Positions 1 through 8,315 of a stretch of DNA of 64,000 nt are shown here, in pieces. The translations under genes were made by a program, and so were the position numbers. The DNA is from Sphingobacterium sp. ML3W (GTDB lineage Bacteria > Bacteroidota > Bacteroidia > Sphingobacteriales > Sphingobacteriaceae). Position 1 is the stretch's first letter. Every line of letters starts with the position of its first letter. The stretch covers positions 2,542,001 through 2,606,000 of the forward strand of contig NZ_CP107036.1 in the NCBI RefSeq assembly GCF_029542085.1, read 5' to 3'. The notes under the pieces were generated by a model, which saw nothing but the letters and a program-made list of their open reading frames with translations, ran no database searches and was not told the origin of the DNA.

Positions 1-205
1 TTATCTTTGCTATTTGTAATGCGTACATAGTTCAAATATACTGTCGAATTTTGGCTTACACAAATGTAAAAACCAGAATAGAAATAGGCTTTTTCAGATA
101 CAATTTATAACAATTTTGTTGTATTACAATTGGCAGACAATTCTTGTACAATATTTGTAGAATTTCACGTTATATTTATATCGAAACTTATTATAATAAG
201 ATTAT

Positions 206-922
206 ATGCAAACACGCAGAAACTTCCTTCAAAATGCAGCAAAAGCCACATTGGGTATTGCTGTATCTGGATCAATATTACAAGATATTGCTTCCGCGAA
301 AGCAACTGAATTAAATGCCGCTACCTTAAAGTTTTCCCAAGTAAAGTTACCTTTCAGTTATGCCGCATTGGAGCCTAATATTGACGCCTTGACGATGGAA
401 ATCCATTATACAAAGCATCATATGGCCTATATCAATGCTGTCAACGAAGCTATTGTTGCTGAGGCGATCAAAGAAACTTCAGAGGAACAGCTTTTAGCTA
501 ATATATCCAAATATTCCCCGAAAGCCAGAAATAACGCTGGCGGAGCATGGAATCACAATTTCTTTTGGGAAAGCCTGTCCGACAAAGCTAGTCAACCATC
601 AGAAAAATTGCTGACGATGATCAATAAGTCCTTTGGCTCATTAGACAAATTTAAGGAGCAATTCGCTGCCGCAGCGACAAGCCGCTTCGGTTCAGGCTGG
701 GCCTGGTTGATTCTTGACGATTCGGGGAACCTAAAAATAACTTCTACGCCAAATCAGGATAATCCATTAATGGATGTTGCTGAAGTAAAAGGTATCCCAG
801 TTTTGGGACTCGACGTTTGGGAACATGCTTATTACTTACATTATCAAAACAAGAGAGCAGACTATATTAAAAATTGGTGGAATGTCGTCAATTGGAAAAA
901 AGTAAATGAGCGACTCGCATAA
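206..922 (+). CDS. Superoxide dismutase (Mn/Fe family) with Tat signal
   Basis: Converts superoxide to oxygen and peroxide. The metal ligands of the Fe/Mn family are visible: His67 in HYTKHH, His117 in WNHNFFW, Asp203 and His207 in LDVWEHAYY. Gly113 and Gln184 (in NQDNPL) sit where manganese-type enzymes carry them, so manganese preference or cambialism is inferred. The start gives MQTRRNFL, a twin-arginine motif followed by a hydrophobic stretch of about 20 residues, so the folded enzyme is probably exported by Tat to the periplasm; that is a roughly 45-residue extension over cytoplasmic SODs. It is monocistronic, ending in a strong bidirectional terminator shared with the convergent SRPBCC gene. 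The family call is firm; the location is inferred from the signal. Confidence 0.95.
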   Translation: MQTRRNFLQNAAKATLGIAVSGSILQDIASAKATELNAATLKFSQVKLPFSYAALEPNIDALTMEIHYTKHHMAYINAVNEAIVAEAIKETSEEQLLANISKYSPKARNNAGGAWNHNFFWESLSDKASQPSEKLLTMINKSFGSLDKFKEQFAAAATSRFGSGWAWLILDDSGNLKITSTPNQDNPLMDVAEVKGIPVLGLDVWEHAYYLHYQNKRADYIKNWWNVVNWKKVNERLA

Positions 923-969
923 TAACATAAAAAAAGCTCGATCTAAAGATCGAGCTTTTTTTATGTTAT
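922..969. terminator. 22-bp perfect inverted repeat, bidirectional terminator
   Basis: Arms at 922-943 and 948-969 are perfectly complementary around a TAAA loop, with a GCTCGATC core flanked by A and T runs, so it works for both the SOD gene and the convergent SRPBCC gene. Confidence 0.9.
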
Positions 970-987
970 ATTCCGCAATAAGACCTA

Positions 988-1386
988 CTATCCCAATACA
1001 GTTTTAAGTTTGTTTACCTGAAAGTCAATCAGTTTCTGAAGAGGCCCTGATGCGATCATTTTCATCATCATATTCAGATCTGCATCAATTATAAATGTAG
1101 CTTTTGTCACAATATCTGATACTGCTTGCAGTTCCCAACGTAAAGTAACCTCAAAAGGAGCTTTTTCAGAAGGAATCAGTTTGATCAATTGATTTTCCAC
1201 ACGCTCATCCACTCTTAACGCTAATTTTGCCATATTTTGAATGGTAAATCGCGCTTCGTCCGATGTTGAAGACCAATTATAGATATTTTCAGGCATTAAC
1301 TGCTCATGATTATTGAGATCGGTTAAAAAAGCAAATACCTCACCGACATTTCTGTTGATTTCTGTTGTGTTCTGAATAGTAGTCAT
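988..1386 (-). CDS. SRPBCC (START-like) family protein
   Basis: A 132-residue protein of the SRPBCC/polyketide-cyclase helix-grip fold. The N-terminus (TTIQNTTEINRNVGEVFAFL) has the usual opening of the fold, a beta strand followed by the VF.FL helix, and the long C-terminal helix (LQKLIDFQVNKLKTVLG) closes the ligand cavity in this family. There is no signal peptide, so it is cytosolic. It lies 19 nt downstream of pyrE on the same strand and is probably co-transcribed, but nothing in the sequence links it to pyrimidine metabolism. The ligand is unknown, and members of this fold range from lipid binders to Hsp90 co-factors, so only the fold is claimed. Confidence 0.8.
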   Translation of the reverse strand: MTTIQNTTEINRNVGEVFAFLTDLNNHEQLMPENIYNWSSTSDEARFTIQNMAKLALRVDERVENQLIKLIPSEKAPFEVTLRWELQAVSDIVTKATFIIDADLNMMMKMIASGPLQKLIDFQVNKLKTVLG

Positions 1387-1405
1387 AACGGTAAATTATT
1401 CATCT

Positions 1406-2056
1406 TTATTGAAAATTTTCACTCCATCCTGCAGGGTTCAATCGCCATTTTTTCAAAATTTCAACATCTTCCTCCAATACGTAACCATTTTCAGCGGCGA
1501 CTTGAATCAGTGCATCGTAGTTACACAAGCTGAAATAAGGACATTTTGCATCAGCAAAATTATCAGTCGCTTGTTGTAATCCGTACGTAAATATGGAAAC
1601 CAATCCAACAACATTACAACCCGCTTCACGCAATGCTTTGACCGCGATCAAGCTGCTTTTTCCTGTCGAAATTAGATCTTCAACCACAACTACACGTTGC
1701 CCACTAACGACTTCACCTTCAATCATATTTTGACGTCCATGATCTTTAGCTGAGCTTCTAACATAAGAAAATGGTAAGCCCAAATCCTGTGCTACCAACA
1801 CGCCTTGTGGAATACCTGCCGTAGCAACTCCAGAAATCATATCTACAGATCCAAACTCTTCTTGAATAAGCTTAGAAAGCTTCTGACGAATATACGTGCG
1901 TATCGCTGGATGAGATAAAGTGATACGGTTATCACAGTAAATTGGAGACTTCCAACCCGACGCCCAAGTAAAAGGACTTTTAGGTTGCAATTTTATTGCT
2001 TTAATTTGCAATAAGGATTCAGCAACTTTTTGTTCAACCTCATTTAAATTATTCAT
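1406..2056 (-). CDS. pyrE: Orotate phosphoribosyltransferase
   Basis: Fifth step of de novo pyrimidine synthesis: orotate plus PRPP gives OMP. The PRPP-binding motif VVVVEDLISTGKSS is at about residues 121-134, and the flexible loop RSSAKDHGRQN precedes it. At 216 residues the length is normal for bacterial PyrE. Its start codon CAT (2054-2056) abuts the divergent Nudix region, and a perfect minus-strand -7 box (TAAATTTG, 2061-2068) lies only 5 nt upstream of the ATG, suggesting a leaderless or nearly leaderless transcript. The SRPBCC gene follows after 19 nt. Other pyrimidine genes are not clustered here, except carA far away at 45 kb. Confidence 0.97.
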   Translation of the reverse strand: MNNLNEVEQKVAESLLQIKAIKLQPKSPFTWASGWKSPIYCDNRITLSHPAIRTYIRQKLSKLIQEEFGSVDMISGVATAGIPQGVLVAQDLGLPFSYVRSSAKDHGRQNMIEGEVVSGQRVVVVEDLISTGKSSLIAVKALREAGCNVVGLVSIFTYGLQQATDNFADAKCPYFSLCNYDALIQVAAENGYVLEEDVEILKKWRLNPAGWSENFQ

Positions 2057-2060
2057 GGCG

Positions 2061-2068
2061 CAAATTTA
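2061..2068 (-). promoter_or_regulatory. Candidate -7 box of pyrE
   Basis: CAAATTTA on the plus strand reads TAAATTTG on the minus strand, matching TAnnTTTG exactly. Four bases separate it from the pyrE ATG. No clear TTTG -33 element is present at the expected distance. Confidence 0.5.
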
Positions 2069-2078
2069 TAAAATTTAT

Positions 2079-2666
2079 ATGAACGAAACCGTGCTAATTT
2101 TAGCCGATTTTGTTCCTTCCAAAACCGAAAACACGCAAACAATTAGTATTCAAGACATTGAACTTCAAAAACTTTTCAAACAATCTGAAATTGATAAAGT
2201 TCCAAAGACATATCTCTACGTCAATAGGGATTTCGAAACCGTATTTCAAAACCTAAAAAGCAAGTTAAAAATCATTAAAGCTGCTGGTGGACTGGTTAAA
2301 AACGGTGATGGTGATTACCTTTTTATCTACCGCTTGGGTAAATGGGACCTCCCGAAGGGCAAAGTTGAAGACAATGAAAAGATGAAAGAAGCCGCTGTAC
2401 GTGAAGTAGAAGAAGAATGTGGTATTAAAATCAACTATTTAGGTAAAAAGATCATCACATCCTATCATACATACTATCTACGTAATGGAGAATTTGTATT
2501 AAAGGCAACCAATTGGTATGAAATGGGCGTTAATAAAGTTCCGAAATTAATACCACAAACAGCTGAAGACATTACAAAGGCAGAATGGCGCCCTGTAGAT
2601 CAATTTGATGAAGTCCGGGCCAATACCTATCCGATTATAGAAAATATCATTAAAAAAGTGAAATAG
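2079..2666 (+). CDS. Nudix hydrolase
   Basis: Hydrolyses a nucleoside diphosphate linked to another moiety; the substrate cannot be read from sequence. The Nudix box is complete: a glycine in PKGKVEDNE, then E, then REVEEECGI with the metal-binding glutamates. About 75 residues precede the Nudix domain, which opens with AAGGLVKNGDG. The reading frame is open from an ATG at 2055, but that would overlap the pyrE start codon and place the pyrE -7 box inside this gene, so I prefer the second ATG at 2079 (MNETVLILADF). It ends before the separate short-chain dehydrogenase gene 57 nt downstream. A cytosolic housecleaning role is a reasonable guess. Confidence 0.9.
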   Translation: MNETVLILADFVPSKTENTQTISIQDIELQKLFKQSEIDKVPKTYLYVNRDFETVFQNLKSKLKIIKAAGGLVKNGDGDYLFIYRLGKWDLPKGKVEDNEKMKEAAVREVEEECGIKINYLGKKIITSYHTYYLRNGEFVLKATNWYEMGVNKVPKLIPQTAEDITKAEWRPVDQFDEVRANTYPIIENIIKKVK

Positions 2667-2723
2667 GCCGTCTTTTGAGGTTCATTTGACAGTAATCCAT
2701 GAGATCATTCTTACTTTTATACT

Positions 2724-3440
2724 ATGGAAAATATAACAGGAAAAAGGGCCTTAGTGACAGGTGGAGCAAAAGGGCTTGGGAAAGCCATTGCTGTTGCATT
2801 GGCTAAAGAAGGCGTACACGTTGCGATCACAGGAAGAAACCAAACAGCATTGAAGCAGACTGCTGATGAGCTTAAAACGTTAGGCACACAAGTTACCTAT
2901 GCTGTATTTGATGTGTCAGATAACGTGGCTGTACAGCAGGGAATTAATAATCTCAATGAAACCTTTGGCAACTTTGATATTCTTATCAACAATGCGGGCA
3001 TATCTTCCTTCTCCTCTGTAATGGATATGGAGGTGCAAGACTGGACTGCGATTATAAATGTTAATCTATTGGGAACCTATTTTGTTACAAAAGCTGTCCT
3101 GCCACAACTAATTGAAAAAAATCAGGGTGATATTGTCATGGTCTCTTCTACAGCTGGATTGAATGGGGCAGCTACGACTTCAGCATATAGTGCTTCAAAA
3201 TTTGGTGTTATTGGATTTGCAGATTCATTGATGCGTGAAGTACGTAAAAATAACATTCGGGTCTGTACCCTAATGCCAAGTACCATTGCATCGGATATGT
3301 CCAAAGATCTCGGTCTGACAGACGGTGACCCCGAAAAAGTATTACAACCAGAAGATTTCGCGGAACTAATTATCGCGCATTTAAAATTGCCTAGAAGAGC
3401 GATGTTAAAATCAGCCTCTTTATGGTCTACAAATCCATAA
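2724..3440 (+). CDS. Short-chain dehydrogenase/reductase (FabG-like)
   Basis: NAD(P)H-dependent oxidoreductase of the classical SDR family. The Rossmann motif TGGAKGLG lies at residues 12-19, NNAG follows near residue 90, and the catalytic Ser-Tyr-Lys is seen in VSSTAG and AYSASKFG. The length, 238 residues, is typical. It resembles 3-oxoacyl-ACP reductase paralogues, but the neighbourhood (Old Yellow Enzyme downstream, no fatty-acid synthesis genes) does not identify a substrate, so a general reductase is the safest call. A 14-bp hairpin follows the stop codon without a U tract. Confidence 0.9.
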   Translation: MENITGKRALVTGGAKGLGKAIAVALAKEGVHVAITGRNQTALKQTADELKTLGTQVTYAVFDVSDNVAVQQGINNLNETFGNFDILINNAGISSFSSVMDMEVQDWTAIINVNLLGTYFVTKAVLPQLIEKNQGDIVMVSSTAGLNGAATTSAYSASKFGVIGFADSLMREVRKNNIRVCTLMPSTIASDMSKDLGLTDGDPEKVLQPEDFAELIIAHLKLPRRAMLKSASLWSTNP

Positions 3441-3446
3441 AAACCA

Positions 3447-3485
3447 CTATTGCGAGCCTTCGGCGTTGTTAAAGGCTCGCAATAG
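3447..3485. terminator. 14-bp stem after the SDR gene
   Basis: CTATTGCGAGCCTT (3447-3460) pairs perfectly with 3472-3485 around an 11-nt loop. There is no run of T after it, so it may act as a weak terminator or 3-prime stabiliser. Confidence 0.55.
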
Positions 3486-3557
3486 AATTATTTGTGATCT
3501 ATCACCACCGTCCTTAGACAGGAGCTCACTACATCCGTCTAATATAAACAAGAAATT

Positions 3558-4619
3558 ATGAGTAAACTATTTTCATCGATAAACATCGGTTCCTTAAACC
3601 TGAAAAATCGCTTAGTTGTTTCCCCTATGTGCCAATATTCTGCTGAAGATGGTTTTGCAAACAACTGGCATCTTGTCCACCTTGGTCAATTTGCCATTGG
3701 AGGCGCAGCAGCAGTCATACAGGAAGCAACAGCCATCGCACCCGAAGGTAGAATCAGCTATGGAGACCTTGGAATATGGGATGACCAGCATATTGACAAA
3801 CTAAAAGAGATAACAGCTTTTATCAAAGCAAATGATGCCGTCCCCGGTATTCAGCTCGCGCATGCCGGCCGCAAAGCCAGTAGCAACAAGCCCTGGCTTG
3901 GTCGTGGTCAATTTGCACCTTCAGAAGCCCTAGGATGGCAGACTGTCGCGCCATCTGCACTGGCTTTCCATTCTGGAGATTACGTCCCCAAAGAGCTTAA
4001 AATAAATGAGATTGAAGAAATCATCGAAAAGTTTGGACAAGCTGCCAAAAGAGCCATCCAAGCTGGTTACGAAATCATCGAACTCCACGCAGCACATGGT
4101 TACCTCATCCACCAGTTTCTCTCCCCTTTGTGCAACCTACGAACAGACCGGTTTGGTGGTACATTTGAAAATAGAATACGCTTCCTGCTGGAGATCATCA
4201 AACGGGTAAAACAGGAAATATCGACGCAAAGTTTATGGGTACGTATTTCTGCGACAGATTGGGCCCCAGATGGCTGGGATCTGGATCAATCCATAGCCTT
4301 ATCACAGCTCTTGACCGAGCAGGGAATTGATATCATTGATGTATCGAGCGGTGGAGCAGTTTCCCATCAAAAAATTGATGTTGGCCCTGCCTATCAACTT
4401 CCATTCGCCCTCGCGATCAAAGAAAAAACTGGAAGTAAAACGGCTACTGTCGGAATTATTAAAACAGCAACTCAGGCCGCCGATATTATTGAGAAAGATC
4501 AGGCGGATTTAATTATGATCGCTCGGAGTTTTTTAAATGATCCACATCTCCCATTACACTTTGCAAAAGAATTATCCGTAGACATCCCCTGGCCAAAACA
4601 ATACGAAAGAGCAAAATGA
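3558..4619 (+). CDS. namA: NADH:flavin oxidoreductase, YqjM-type Old Yellow Enzyme
   Basis: FMN-dependent ene-reductase that reduces activated C=C bonds of enones using NADPH. Residue Cys25 in SPMCQYSA is the redox-tuning cysteine of the YqjM subgroup, HAGRKAS near residue 100 and HAAHGYLIHQFLSP near residue 175 are the substrate- and FMN-binding signatures, and RTDRFGG follows. The 353-residue length fits. No signal peptide is present, so it is cytosolic. It overlaps the VOC gene by 4 nt (ATGA), so the two are translationally coupled and may act together on reactive carbonyl compounds, which is inference. Confidence 0.93.
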   Translation: MSKLFSSINIGSLNLKNRLVVSPMCQYSAEDGFANNWHLVHLGQFAIGGAAAVIQEATAIAPEGRISYGDLGIWDDQHIDKLKEITAFIKANDAVPGIQLAHAGRKASSNKPWLGRGQFAPSEALGWQTVAPSALAFHSGDYVPKELKINEIEEIIEKFGQAAKRAIQAGYEIIELHAAHGYLIHQFLSPLCNLRTDRFGGTFENRIRFLLEIIKRVKQEISTQSLWVRISATDWAPDGWDLDQSIALSQLLTEQGIDIIDVSSGGAVSHQKIDVGPAYQLPFALAIKEKTGSKTATVGIIKTATQAADIIEKDQADLIMIARSFLNDPHLPLHFAKELSVDIPWPKQYERAK

Positions 4620-5008
4620 AATTAAGCTTAAACAAAATACATCATATTGCGATCATATGTAGCAATTATCAGCAGTCGAAAAAATTCTATACCGAAATCC
4701 TCGGCCTTGAAATCTGGCAGGAACATTATCGGCAAGAGCGGGATTCATACAAATTGGATTTAAAACTCAACGAAACCTACATCATTGAACTATTTTCCTT
4801 TCCCTCCCCCCCTAATAGACCTAGTTTTCCTGAAGCTGCTGGTTTAAGACATTTAGCTTTTGAAGTCGATAATCTGGATACGGAAATACATAAATTAGAA
4901 CAGGCAGGTATCGCACATGAAGGGATAAGGATCGACGAACTAACACAAAAAAGATTCACTTTCTTTGCCGACCCCGATCAGCTTCCGATAGAACTTTACG
5001 AACGTTAA
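4616..5008 (+). CDS. VOC family protein (glyoxalase I-like)
   Basis: A 130-residue vicinal-oxygen-chelate protein with the paired beta-alpha-beta-beta-beta modules. Metal-ligand candidates are His10 or His11 in IHHIAI, the His in LRHLAFEV, and the Glu in LPIELYE near the C-terminus, the pattern of the GloA2/YaeR branch. The length equals that branch. It begins inside the stop codon of the upstream Old Yellow Enzyme gene (4-nt overlap), indicating one operon. Substrate is not determined: lactoylglutathione-type activity is possible but unproven, because Bacteroidetes often lack glutathione. Confidence 0.88.
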   Translation: MKLSLNKIHHIAIICSNYQQSKKFYTEILGLEIWQEHYRQERDSYKLDLKLNETYIIELFSFPSPPNRPSFPEAAGLRHLAFEVDNLDTEIHKLEQAGIAHEGIRIDELTQKRFTFFADPDQLPIELYER

Positions 5009-5012
5009 AACA

Positions 5013-5044
5013 AAAAAAGCGTTGATTTTCATCAACGCTTTTTT
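5013..5044. terminator. Bidirectional terminator between VOC gene and infB
   Basis: AAAAAAGCGTTGAT pairs with ATCAACGCTTTTTT around a TTTC loop; A and T tracts on both sides serve both convergent genes. Confidence 0.9.
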
Positions 5045-5065
5045 ATTATGTCGTAAATCGGAATA

Positions 5066-8000
5066 TTACAGTTTACGTTTTACTTCTACTTGTTCGTAAG
5101 CCTCTACGATATCACCTACCTGGATGTCGTTGAAACGGTCAATGTTCAAACCACACTCGTAACCTTGTGCAACCTCTTTGACGTCGTCTTTAAAACGTTT
5201 CAGGGAAGCCAATCTACCGGTATGGATAACCACACCTTCTCTGATTATGCGGATATCATTATTTCTATTGATTTTACCTTCTCTAACCATACATCCCGCA
5301 ATGGTACCCACTTTAGAGATTTTAAATGTTTCTCTGATTTCAACCTCAGCAACAATTTTCTCTTCAAATTTCGGAGCCAACATACCTTCCATCGCAGATT
5401 TAATCTCTTCGATAGCATCATAGATGATAGAGTATAGACGAACGTCGATTTGCTCATTCTCAGCCAATTTACGTGCATTTTGTGTTGGACGTACTTGGAA
5501 ACCAATGATGATCGCGTCAGAAGCAGATGCCAATAATACATCTGATTCAGAGATCGCACCTACTGATTTATGGATAATATTTACTTGGATCTCATCTGTT
5601 GACAATTTCAACAATGAATCTGATAATGCTTCAATAGAACCATCCACATCACCTTTTACGATAATATTAAGTTCCTTAAAGTTACCGATAGCCAAACGAC
5701 GACCGATCTCATCCAAGGTAATATGTTTCGTTGCACGCATGCCTTGTTCACGTTGTAACTGAAGGCGTTTGTTTGCTACAGTTCTAGCCTCAGATTCGCT
5801 TTCAAGAACATAAAGCTTATCCCCAGCTGTAGGTGCTCCAGCCATACCTAAAATCTGTACAGGTACAGAAGGTCCCGCTTCTTTAACACGTTCACCTCTT
5901 TCATTGGTTAGTGCTTTCACCTTACCAGAATGCGAACCTGCCAAAATTGGATCTCCGACACGAAGCGTACCTCCTTGAATCAATACTGTAGTTACAATAC
6001 CACGGCCTTTGTCCAACGCTGCCTCGATCACCGAACCAACAGCACGTTTTTTCGGATCAGCTTTCAAATCCAACATTTCAGCTTCCAAAAGAACTTTTTC
6101 TAAAAGAAGATCAACATTTTCCCCAGTTTTCGCAGAAATCTCTTGCGCTTGGAACTTACCGCCCCAATCCTCAACTAAGATATTCATCGCAGAAAGCTGC
6201 TCACGGATACGATCAGGATTTGCACCAGGTTTATCCACCTTCGTAAATGCAAATACGATTGGTACACCTGCTGCTTGTGCGTGATTGATGGCCTCTTTCG
6301 TTTGTGGCATGACTGCGTCATCCGCCGCAACAACGATAATAACGATATCTGTTACTTTGGCACCACGTGCACGCATCGCCGTAAAGGCTTCGTGACCCGG
6401 TGTATCCAAAAATGTAATTTTACGATCATCATCCAATTTCACCGCGTATGCACCAATATGCTGTGTGATACCACCCGCCTCACCAGAAGTAACGTTTGCT
6501 TTACGGATATAATCTAACAAAGATGTTTTACCGTGGTCAACGTGTCCCATTACTGTTACGATTGGAGCTCTAGGCACCAAATTCGCTTCAGTATCTGCTT
6601 CCTCTAGTTCCGCAGTTTCCTCATCTTCAGGTTTAATAAATTCAACTTGATAGCCAAACTCATCTGCTACGATAGTCAAAGTTTCCGCATCTAGACGTTG
6701 GTTGATAGACACAAACATACCTAAACTCATACAAGTCGCGATAATCTGTGTTACTTGAACGTCCATCAAATTTGCAAGCTCATTTGCTGTAACAAATTCT
6801 GTGACACGCAATACCTTCGCCATCAATTCTTGCTCCATTGCAGCTTCTTCCGCATGTTGAGCGACATCATCACGTTTCTGACGTCTCAACTTCGCACGTT
6901 GTGCAAACTTACCGGATTTACCCGCTCCACTTAAACGAGCAAGTGTTGCTTTGATTTGATCTTGGATTTCCTTTTCAGAAGGTTCCTCTTTATTCTCAAC
7001 AGGTCTTCCTTTTCCTCTATTGTCAAAACGACCATGTTGCGGTCTTGCTCCACCTTGTCCTGGTCTACCTTGGTGCTGGTTGTTTCCACCTTGCCCTGGT
7101 CTGCCTGGATGCTGGTTGTTTTGTCCCGGACGATTGTTCGGAGTGTTGTTGTTTCCTTGATTGCCACCTCTGTTCCCTTGTTGGTCACGGTTGTGGTTAT
7201 TATTTCCATCGCGAGGACCACGGTTCTGGTTGTTATGACCCTGACCTTGTCCCACATTCGGATTTACTGGACCATTTGGATTCGTGCGCTTACGCTTACG
7301 TTTCTCATTATTATTTCCAGCATTTGAAGATGATGCCACAGGTTTGTGCGAAGGTCTAGCAGAAGGCAATTCAATCTTACCAATTACTTTAGGACCAGTC
7401 AATCTTTCTGCACGAGCAGAAATAATATCATCTCCTTCTTTTTTCACAGGCTCCACTTTTGGAGTTACTGGTACAGCAGCTTTAGGTGCTGTTTCGTCTT
7501 TTTTCTTTTCTTCTACCTTCACAGGTTCGGTTTTTGTCTCTACAACCGGAGTTGCTTTTACTTCAGTTTTATCTACTTCAGGTTTGGGAGCTTCTACCCG
7601 AGGTGCCACGACTTCGGTTTTTTGCGTTATAACCTTTGGTTCTTCTTTTTTCGCCTCGATGACCGGAGCTTTAACTTCGGCTTCTTTCTGCTCTACTACT
7701 TTCTCTACGACCTTAGTCTCTACAGGTGTGTCATGCGTAATTTTAGGTTCCTCCTTGGAAGGCTCCTCTTTTTTAGGCTTGTTACCACCTCTATTCAGGG
7801 CATCAAGATCAATTTTGCCAACCACTTTCATACCACCTTGATGAACAGGTTCCTCAGGCTTGGCAGGAGTGACTTCTTTGACAGATGGGATTTCTACAGT
7901 ATTCTTAACCAAGATTTCTTTTGGTTCCTCATGTTCTTCAAAATCCTCATTTCTAGACGATTCTTTAGGAGAAGTGGACGGCGACTCCTCACGACGAATT

Positions 8001-8212
8001 TTGCCAATAACAATTTGTTTAGCTTCATCTTTCAGTGATTTGTCTCCCTGAAACTCTTTTAACAGCACACCATACATCTCTCCGCTCAATTTAGTGTTAG
8101 GCTTTGCTTCTACATCATATCCTTTTTTCACTAAACATTCCACGGCAGTATGTATCCCGATGTTGAGTTCCTTTGCTGCTTTAAGCAAGTTTGTTCCTTT
8201 TCCTTCAGTCAT
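5066..8212 (-). CDS. infB: Translation initiation factor IF-2
   Basis: GTPase that recruits initiator tRNA to the 30S subunit and drives subunit joining. The G domain starts near residue 550 with GHVDHGKT (G1), then DTPGHEAF (G3) and FTKVDKPG (G4, with Thr in place of the usual Asn), followed by the beta-barrel and C-terminal domains ending in VEVKRKL. The N-terminal half is a long low-complexity linker: first Glu/Lys/Pro/Val-rich, then Asn/Gly/Gln/Arg-rich, including two 36-bp direct repeats at 7050-7121 that encode a 12-residue repeat. At 1048 residues it is long, as is usual for Bacteroidetes IF-2. It is the last gene of rimP-nusA-infB. Confidence 0.98.
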   Translation of the reverse strand: MTEGKGTNLLKAAKELNIGIHTAVECLVKKGYDVEAKPNTKLSGEMYGVLLKEFQGDKSLKDEAKQIVIGKIRREESPSTSPKESSRNEDFEEHEEPKEILVKNTVEIPSVKEVTPAKPEEPVHQGGMKVVGKIDLDALNRGGNKPKKEEPSKEEPKITHDTPVETKVVEKVVEQKEAEVKAPVIEAKKEEPKVITQKTEVVAPRVEAPKPEVDKTEVKATPVVETKTEPVKVEEKKKDETAPKAAVPVTPKVEPVKKEGDDIISARAERLTGPKVIGKIELPSARPSHKPVASSSNAGNNNEKRKRKRTNPNGPVNPNVGQGQGHNNQNRGPRDGNNNHNRDQQGNRGGNQGNNNTPNNRPGQNNQHPGRPGQGGNNQHQGRPGQGGARPQHGRFDNRGKGRPVENKEEPSEKEIQDQIKATLARLSGAGKSGKFAQRAKLRRQKRDDVAQHAEEAAMEQELMAKVLRVTEFVTANELANLMDVQVTQIIATCMSLGMFVSINQRLDAETLTIVADEFGYQVEFIKPEDEETAELEEADTEANLVPRAPIVTVMGHVDHGKTSLLDYIRKANVTSGEAGGITQHIGAYAVKLDDDRKITFLDTPGHEAFTAMRARGAKVTDIVIIVVAADDAVMPQTKEAINHAQAAGVPIVFAFTKVDKPGANPDRIREQLSAMNILVEDWGGKFQAQEISAKTGENVDLLLEKVLLEAEMLDLKADPKKRAVGSVIEAALDKGRGIVTTVLIQGGTLRVGDPILAGSHSGKVKALTNERGERVKEAGPSVPVQILGMAGAPTAGDKLYVLESESEARTVANKRLQLQREQGMRATKHITLDEIGRRLAIGNFKELNIIVKGDVDGSIEALSDSLLKLSTDEIQVNIIHKSVGAISESDVLLASASDAIIIGFQVRPTQNARKLAENEQIDVRLYSIIYDAIEEIKSAMEGMLAPKFEEKIVAEVEIRETFKISKVGTIAGCMVREGKINRNNDIRIIREGVVIHTGRLASLKRFKDDVKEVAQGYECGLNIDRFNDIQVGDIVEAYEQVEVKRKL
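7050..7121. repeat. Two 36-bp direct repeats within infB
   Basis: The sequence beginning CCACCTTGTCCTGGTCT at 7050 recurs with a few substitutions at 7086, exactly 36 bp later. In protein this is a 12-residue Gly/Asn/Gln/Pro-rich repeat in the disordered linker of IF-2, a place where length variation between strains is expected. Confidence 0.8.
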
Positions 8213-8315
8213 CTATAATATAAACTATTTTAATATAATTACAAAAATATGTTTTTTTCCATCCATAAACAATTTATTCCGAATGTTAGATAGAAAAAAA
8301 TTAACAAGCTGAATT

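Noticed and set aside
7346..8038. Long plus-strand ORF opposite infB (230 codons)
   Set aside because: Antisense shadow of the repetitive IF-2 linker with unlikely Phe/Ser/Arg composition; IF-2 is certain.
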